A stretch of 10,879 bases of DNA, taken from positions 1 to 10,879 of the forward strand of contig SBBD01000013.1 in NCBI GenBank assembly GCA_005239845.1, in the 5' to 3' direction. Source of the stretch: an archaeon. GTDB taxonomy: Archaea; Micrarchaeota; Micrarchaeia; Norongarragalinales; SBBD01. The position numbers and the translations under genes are program-made. Shown in pieces: positions 7,301-10,879 of the stretch. The notes below the pieces were generated by a model that worked only from the letters and a program-made list of their open reading frames with translations, had not been told where the DNA came from and made no database searches. How positions within the stretch are numbered: position 1 is the first letter of the stretch; every line of letters starts with the position of its first letter.

Positions 7301-9302
7301 CAACACGGCCGACGTTTCCCTCAACTTCACGGTGTCCTCCGATTTTGCCAACGTGAGCTTCAACGAGACTTTTCCCCTCAACATTTCTGCCAACACGGTG
7401 AAACAAGTGCGGGTCAACGCTTCCACCAACAGCACTCCCGGCGCCATTTCCATCCTTCTTACCATCTCTTCCTCGAGCGAGGGAGTTCCTTCGACGCTCA
7501 CGACCAGCGCTTCCGTGGTCGTAGCTGAAGACGCCTTCCTTTCCGCCACGGTCACCAGCGCTCCCACTAGCGTGAGGCGGGGCGACACGGGCGTTGAAAT
7601 CGTCACGAAAATAAAGAACGTGGGAAGCAAGAACGCCTCGAACGTCACGCTGTACACGGGAATTCCTCCCGAGTGGACGCTTACTTTCGGCAGCCTCACG
7701 CTGTTCTTGTCCGAGTTGAACGTCTCAGAGGAGGAAACCAACATCGTCCAGGCAACTATTCCCTCCAACGCCACGCTGGGGACGCAGTTCGTCTACGCCA
7801 ACGCGACCGGCTCTAACTTTACGGGAACGAACCTGGAGACATTGAGCGCGGTCCTCAACGGCAGTGCTTCCGTCGTGGTATTGGAAGCGACGGCCCCCCT
7901 CGGAACCTCCCCGGCTCCCTCCTCCAGCGGGACCGGAAGCTCCGGAACAACCTCGGGATCGACGTCCAGCCAAAGCGTGGCCACGGCCTCGAAGCCCGAG
8001 TCGAAGCTGCAAGAAAAACTCAAATCCTCCTTCATTGAGTCCAACGATACGGTGCGCGTAACGCGGGGCACCCAAATCGCTTTTCCATTAAAAGTCAGGA
8101 ACCCGTTCGCCAACGTCTCCTTGCAAAACATTTCGTTGTTCGTGGAAGGCCCGCTGGCGCAATTCATTTCCTACTCTCCCGAATCCTTGCATGAAATTCG
8201 GTACGGGGAAGAAAAAAGCTTTGAAGTAGTAGTTCGCGCGCCTGCCTACCAAGAAAAGGAGGCGTTCGAGGTCACGTTTTTCATTCGAGGAAAAGCGGTT
8301 TCGGAAGGAGAGGAAGTCGAGTTTGTCGAAAGGAGGGTGGTAACGGTTTTCATCACTTTCTTCACGCGCGTGGAAGTCACTCAGTCCAAACTCGAGGCCG
8401 AGCAAGCCATTCGAGACATGGAAAAGGCAGGCTTTTCCGCAAGACAGGCCCGCGCCTATTTCGAGGAGCTCGAGAAAGCCCTGGCGGAAGAGGACTTTGA
8501 TAGGGCAGAAGACTTGAAAAACCTCATCCTCGCGCTCCGCAACGACGCCGTGGAAGCTTCCCGCCTCATTCAGGAAGTGAGGCAGGCGGTGGAACGGGGA
8601 ACGAGGCAGGGGTTTGACGTGAGCGAGGCGAAAAAGCTGTTGGCGTTGGCGGAGGCCGCCTTTGCCTCGGAAGACTATGAGACGGCCAAGGAGCGGGCCC
8701 GGCAAGCGTTGCTCGTTGCAGGCATCGAGGCCAGCGGCGCCAACGTGTTCGGCTTCCTCGTGCAGTACTGGCCCTTTGTGGGAATATTTTTAGCCGGCGT
8801 CGGAATCTTCGCTGTCATTGCCTACCAACGCGAGCAGGCCCGCAGGCTCCATGAACGCTTGGACGCCTTGGCGAAAGAGGAACTGCAAGTGTTTTCGTTG
8901 ATGCGGGAGGCTCAGGACAAGTGCTTCAAGAAACAGCTCCTCAGCCTTTCCGACTACTATTCCGTGATGCACAAGCTGGAGAAGCGGCTGGAAGGCCTGC
9001 ACCGCGAAAGGAGCAAGCTTCGCAGGAAGCGGCTCCTCCTTTCCACTCCCGAGCAAGAGTTGGAGCAGCTTGCGAAGGAAAAGGCGCACCTGTTGCGGCT
9101 GCTGCAGTCCGTGCAGGAAATGCGGTTCGTGAAGCGGAAACTGGGCCAGGAAAAGTACGAGGGCACGAGGAACGCCTGCATTTCCATGCTCAATGAGGTC
9201 GAGGAAGAATTGGCTGTTTTGACGGCGAGCTTGCGTTCGGGAAAAAGGAGCGGCAAAGACGAGGGGCTGAAGCTTTTGCAACACCAACGGGGAATGCCAT
9301 GA
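4308..9302 (+). CDS. giant surface protein: predicted propeller, Ig-like array, membrane span, cytoplasmic coiled coil
   Basis: 1664 residues from a GTG preceded by AAAAGGGG five bases upstream. Order: signal peptide (1-28); seven repeats of about 53 residues ending in WNGT-like turns (109, 161, 210, 264, 315, about 372, 427), read as a seven-bladed beta-propeller (about 35-462); five Ig/cadherin-like domains (467-566, 571-668, 670-769, 770-866, 867-968) with ANVTLPN and NYSxRxxANDTS phrases; two CARDB/NEW3-like domains (969-1075, 1076-1192); a Ser/Gly/Thr linker (1199-1224); another beta domain (about 1240-1350); a helical stalk (1356-1471); one membrane span (1482-1505); and a basic cytoplasmic coiled coil (1506-1664) with two tandem hairpins. 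N-glycosylation sequons are very dense: 19 between residues 468 and 621. Probably a glycosylated adhesin, receptor or cell-wall component; ligand unknown. Its stop overlaps the next start (ATGA). Confidence 0.88.
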   Translation: MRISYRRQGSFIFLAFLLASLAFQTSEAKEINASGADGLVAYVPTLPGNVVFYRTWSNDNKNFSDQASTINSLTNNVMWANVRANHERDEFLMSTFTSGTLRIHTQVFNGTGWNNLTQHTATAENAAQRQVDAAYEDLSGDALIVFENSSTADDVFAFTIWNGTAYASPRPYHRGSSAEIRWIRLVPKPASDDIMLILLDNQLDMHAVLWNGTDFDASTALNLTTVASTFTEEQFDFSWESLSGDGLMVYGVSTPGISWAFRTYDASTKLWSSQGTFFTLNGGAPRFTRLCSDPNSDYVGAIFYDTTSDVNVRMWDGELVQNAPAPPSEDATTEASASARHANCQWVASGAYAAFVFVDAVNFTTLTYVNFTQSPDAWSVSNLELAAETSAVGSNRIRAVDFVSNPVTDEIMAVTLDINENARAVRWNATGWILPPAGNIPLEATTECLDGQTGCAGFDWFRYDPAPNVTIESPLNGTNFAANALAAFNVSVRDNVNSSFAMANITLPNGTLVQLPLSKFNSTYFNASFSQTGLNGTYTFVIIANDSVGLKSHQNLNTSQQGNFTVADFVAPNVTLILPTAGQAFNQSNAVNITANVSDNVALHRVIANVTLPNASVEQLNLTTSGGITYTANFTNTGTSGNYSVRIHANDTSGNLNGTQTVNFSVGDATPPRVADLTPAEGSAHAANTTIPLTANVSDEVNLSSVRANVTLPNSTILQLLMTDVDLNGTFEANLTVTPLMGNYSFRLIANDTSNNVNSSLARNFSVGDVVFPSVLISAPANLSNSSNSTQQFTFTATDNAASTLNCSLYLNGAASQSNSTVFNNTPTTFEATGLSDGSHSWNVSCSDALPNTNTTLTRIVNVDTKAPNFVSLDTFPADEQALDPNVQINVTANLTDNVTAPHTVFLQRKLSNETNYTNQSMAYNASSGLFEANFTPSLNGTYELRLWANDTVGNGNFSNGANRSVQLDSNWTRSPAAFAPVGGGFNASVHIGNLTLNNTADVSLNFTVSSDFANVSFNETFPLNISANTVKQVRVNASTNSTPGAISILLTISSSSEGVPSTLTTSASVVVAEDAFLSATVTSAPTSVRRGDTGVEIVTKIKNVGSKNASNVTLYTGIPPEWTLTFGSLTLFLSELNVSEEETNIVQATIPSNATLGTQFVYANATGSNFTGTNLETLSAVLNGSASVVVLEATAPLGTSPAPSSSGTGSSGTTSGSTSSQSVATASKPESKLQEKLKSSFIESNDTVRVTRGTQIAFPLKVRNPFANVSLQNISLFVEGPLAQFISYSPESLHEIRYGEEKSFEVVVRAPAYQEKEAFEVTFFIRGKAVSEGEEVEFVERRVVTVFITFFTRVEVTQSKLEAEQAIRDMEKAGFSARQARAYFEELEKALAEEDFDRAEDLKNLILALRNDAVEASRLIQEVRQAVERGTRQGFDVSEAKKLLALAEAAFASEDYETAKERARQALLVAGIEASGANVFGFLVQYWPFVGIFLAGVGIFAVIAYQREQARRLHERLDALAKEELQVFSLMREAQDKCFKKQLLSLSDYYSVMHKLEKRLEGLHRERSKLRRKRLLLSTPEQELEQLAKEKAHLLRLLQSVQEMRFVKRKLGQEKYEGTRNACISMLNEVEEELAVLTASLRSGKRSGKDEGLKLLQHQRGMP
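8445..8531 (+). repeat. stalk motif copy 1 (giant protein residues 1380-1408)
   Basis: First of five 29-residue helical motifs that align without gaps across three proteins of this window. Key positions here: FEELEKAL (1385-1392) then EEDFDRA (1394-1400). The pattern is roughly A..LL..A..AF..ED(Y/F/L)E.A. It lies on the outer side, before the membrane span. Confidence 0.6.
8625..8711 (+). repeat. stalk motif copy 2 (giant protein residues 1440-1468)
   Basis: Second copy, 60 residues after the first, with LLALAEAAF (1444-1452) then SEDYETA (1454-1460). It ends about 14 residues before the membrane span. Confidence 0.6.
8877..9020 (+). repeat. cytoplasmic hairpin copy 1 (giant protein residues 1524-1571)
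   Basis: A 48-residue helical hairpin. It aligns without gaps with copy 2 at residues 1591-1638 and with residues 251-298 of the next protein. Shared positions, numbered within the motif: E1, L8, Q13, aromatic 17 (F1540 here), I/L 22 in two of the three copies, Y27 (Y1550 here), L38 and E44. Confidence 0.6.
9078..9221 (+). repeat. cytoplasmic hairpin copy 2 (giant protein residues 1591-1638)
   Basis: Second copy of the hairpin, 67 residues after the first, keeping E1591, L1598, Q1603, F1607, Y1617 and E1634. It indicates an internal duplication of the cytoplasmic tail. Confidence 0.55.
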
Positions 9303-10219
9303 AACATCTTGTGCCTGTTTTCTTGTGCTTTTTGTTGCTGTTTTCCGTTTTTACGGAAGGGCAAAGTGAGACAAACAAGCTGGAAGGGGAAGCGGAACTG
9401 GCGCTCATCGAGGCGGAAGTCGTCCTCCAGGAAATGAGGCAGCAGGGCATGGGCACCGCTTACGCGGACGATTTGCTGCTCCAGGCCCGCCAGGCTTTTG
9501 AAGGAGAAGACTTGGAACTGGCGTTGACAAGAGCGAAATACTTGAACCAGACCGGACAGGAAGAGGAAGCCCGAGCACTCCTGCAGCAAGTCGTTGACGC
9601 CCAACGGACGGGAAGCAAGCTGAATCCCGACTACAAGACGGCGCTCTTGAAGGTCCGCCAAATCCAGGAAAGGAAAAAAGAGGCGTACGCCCTCCGCGAC
9701 CAGTTGCAGGAAGTTAACCTAACGTTAAACGAATTGGAAGGAAGCCCCTTCGACCTCTCGGAAAGCCATCGTTCTTTCCAGCTTGCCGAAGAAAGCTTCA
9801 AGCTCGAGCGCTTTCCGGAGACGCGCACGTACCTGAACCAAACCCTGCAAAACATTCATGCCGCGAAAGCGGAATATTCCGTGTTGAACGCGTTGCTGAA
9901 GGCCTCCCGCAACAACGTGGAATCCTTCGTGAAAGAGAACGGCTATGCCCTTCTCGCCGCCTTTTTCGCGCTCAGCGTTCTCGGCTACCTTTCCTACCGC
10001 GTGCTTCGAAAGCGGCGTTTGGAGGAACGCGTCCGCTTCTTGAAGAAAGAGGTTGCCGTGCTTCAGGAACTCCTCAAGCGCATCCAGGAAGACTTTTACT
10101 TAAACCACGCCATCTCGAGGCAAGTGTACGAGCTGCGGAAGGAACAGTACCAGCGCAAACTCTTAAAAATCAAGTCCGAGTTACCCGTTATGGAAAAACA
10201 ACTGAAACGCTTCCTCTAA
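9299..10219 (+). CDS. single-pass membrane protein with helical ectodomain and cytoplasmic hairpin
   Basis: 306 residues, no named family recognised. A signal peptide (1-22) is followed by an almost all-helical, Glu/Gln-rich outer part (23-210), one membrane span (215-234) and a basic cytoplasmic coiled coil (235-306). The outer part contains two stalk motifs (55-83 and 155-183) of the same kind as the stalk of the preceding giant protein, and the tail contains one copy (251-298) of the hairpin that occurs twice in that protein's tail. It therefore looks like a paralogue of the giant protein's C-terminal third without the large beta head. The ATG lies within the preceding stop (ATGA), so translation is probably coupled and the two products likely accumulate together, perhaps pairing through stalks and tails. 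One or two potential Asn-glycosylation sites lie outside (N83, N180), far fewer than in its neighbour. Confidence 0.85.
   Translation: MKHLVPVFLCFLLLFSVFTEGQSETNKLEGEAELALIEAEVVLQEMRQQGMGTAYADDLLLQARQAFEGEDLELALTRAKYLNQTGQEEEARALLQQVVDAQRTGSKLNPDYKTALLKVRQIQERKKEAYALRDQLQEVNLTLNELEGSPFDLSESHRSFQLAEESFKLERFPETRTYLNQTLQNIHAAKAEYSVLNALLKASRNNVESFVKENGYALLAAFFALSVLGYLSYRVLRKRRLEERVRFLKKEVAVLQELLKRIQEDFYLNHAISRQVYELRKEQYQRKLLKIKSELPVMEKQLKRFL
10049..10192 (+). repeat. cytoplasmic hairpin copy 3 (306-residue protein, residues 251-298)
   Basis: Third copy, in the partner protein, keeping E251, L258, Q263, Y267, I272, Y277, L288 and E294. Its position just after the membrane span matches that in the giant protein. 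Confidence 0.6.
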
Positions 10220-10297
10220 GTGTGAGCAGGAAAAGGCAAGAAAGGCGATGGGTAGGGGCTCCATAATCCTCTGGCGTGTTTGGGGCAAGGTGTTTTC
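10220..10297 (+). promoter_or_regulatory. short gap before the ATPase gene with its ribosome-binding site
   Basis: 78 bases without a gene. AAGGTG (10287-10292) lies five bases before the ATPase ATG. A poor TATA-like CCATAATCC occurs at 10260-10268, and no T-run terminator follows the preceding stop, so readthrough from the upstream operon is as likely as a separate promoter. Confidence 0.45.
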
Positions 10298-10879
10298 ATG
10301 AGGAGAACAAAAAAACGCAACAAAAAAGCCGTCAGGACGAAACCCTTTTTGAGGCCACAAGAGCGTCCGTGGATTCGCACGGGCATTGCCGGGTTTGACG
10401 AGTTGCTTGACCAAGGCATTCCCCGGGGCGCTTCCGTTCTTGTTACGGGAGGCGCGGGTTCCGGGAAGACCATTTTCTGCCTCCAACTCGCCCATTCTTT
10501 GGCACGGCAAGGATTGACGTGCCTGTACATGAGCCTCGAGGAATCCGAAGAGCGTTTGGTGGAACACATGCGGGACTTTGGCTGGCATCCCGAGGCTTTG
10601 CAAGGGGGCCGCCTGCTCGTCAAGCGCTTCAACTTGTTTGACGTGACGACGCAGGTGGACGCCATGCTGGAAAAGGCGCGGGGGGAGCTGTTGATCGACT
10701 TGGATCCCCTGCTTTCCTCGCAGCTTCCGGCGGGCTTCAAGCCGGACGTGGTGGTGCTGGATTCCCTTTCTGCGGTGGCGGCCGCGTTTACGGGAAAACC
10801 CGAGGCCTACCGGGCCTACTTGGAGCAATTGTTCCGCATTTTAGAGAAAATGAGGGCCACGTCCTTCCTCGTCGTGGAA
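10298..10879 (+). CDS. KaiC/RAD55-like RecA-fold ATPase, 3' end outside window
   Basis: 194 codons are visible and the frame is open at the edge. After a very basic N-terminus (RRTKKRNKKAVRTK, 2-15) comes the KaiC-domain opening TGIAGFDELLDQGIPRG (28-44), Walker A GGAGSGKT (51-58), the paired acidic residues E81-E82 in MSLEESEERL (78-87) that serve as catalytic glutamates in KaiC, and Walker B PDVVVLDS (149-156; D155). These mark an ATP-binding protein of the RecA superfamily, KaiC/RAD55 branch, members of which act in signalling, motility (ArlH) or DNA-related roles. No signal peptide or membrane segment is seen, so it is cytoplasmic. Its place 78 bases after two membrane proteins with cytoplasmic coiled coils suggests, without proving, that it acts on them. 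Whether it has one or two KaiC domains cannot be seen. Confidence 0.93.
   Translation, partial: MRRTKKRNKKAVRTKPFLRPQERPWIRTGIAGFDELLDQGIPRGASVLVTGGAGSGKTIFCLQLAHSLARQGLTCLYMSLEESEERLVEHMRDFGWHPEALQGGRLLVKRFNLFDVTTQVDAMLEKARGELLIDLDPLLSSQLPAGFKPDVVVLDSLSAVAAAFTGKPEAYRAYLEQLFRILEKMRATSFLVVE

Noticed and set aside
6633..7774. Minus-strand open frames of 213 and 257 codons inside the giant gene
   Set aside because: They are antisense to Asn/Thr-rich repeats, whose codons rarely give stops on the other strand. No ribosome-binding site or motif supports them.
1..10879. CRISPR array, tRNA, rRNA, insertion sequence or prophage genes
   Set aside because: No regularly spaced direct repeats, tRNA-like fold, transposase or phage structural gene was seen on either strand.

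Overview
The window reads as archaeal. Ribosome-binding sites of the GAGGTGAT/GGAGGT type and AT-only TATA-like boxes precede most gene starts, two of these boxes sit only about 30-35 bases before the start codon, and the content (dockerin-bearing M6 protease, very long Asn-glycosylation-rich surface protein with Ig-like repeats, KaiC/RAD55-like ATPase, small RelB/RelE pair) is typical of archaea. Composition is moderately GC-rich. The combination of short intergenic gaps and large anchored surface proteins with cytoplasmic helical hairpins fits a DPANN-type archaeon (Diapherotrites or Micrarchaeota would be my guess), but this assignment is inference; no rRNA or lineage marker is present.

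Layout. (1) Bases 1-167 hold a near-perfect 16-bp palindrome beside a TATA-like box and possibly the first codons of a gene leaving the window to the left. (2) 168-643, minus strand: a RelB-like antitoxin followed by a RelE-like toxin, with a promoter near 680. (3) 847-1990, plus strand: a cyclophilin peptidyl-prolyl isomerase and a histidine-phosphatase-superfamily protein. (4) 2006-4102, minus strand: a secreted M6 metalloprotease with an internal dockerin, a helical stalk and a C-terminal membrane anchor. (5) 4103-4307: a divergent promoter region. (6) 4308-10879, plus strand: a 1664-residue surface protein (signal peptide, predicted seven-bladed propeller, Ig-like array, Ser/Gly/Thr linker, helical stalk, one membrane span, cytoplasmic coiled coil), a 306-residue membrane protein overlapping it by 4 bases, and a KaiC-like ATPase cut off by the right edge.

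How the parts may fit together. The protease, the giant surface protein and the 306-residue protein all end their outer part with the same kind of helical stalk motif just before the membrane span (five ungapped 29-residue copies by eye). The two plus-strand proteins also share a cytoplasmic helical hairpin (three copies in total), next to a soluble RecA-fold ATPase. The most interesting reading is a cell-surface apparatus: a glycosylated adhesin-like receptor, a smaller membrane partner, a co-displayed protease, and a cytoplasmic ATPase that might act on the coiled-coil tails. The shared modules are visible in the sequence; the joint function is inference.
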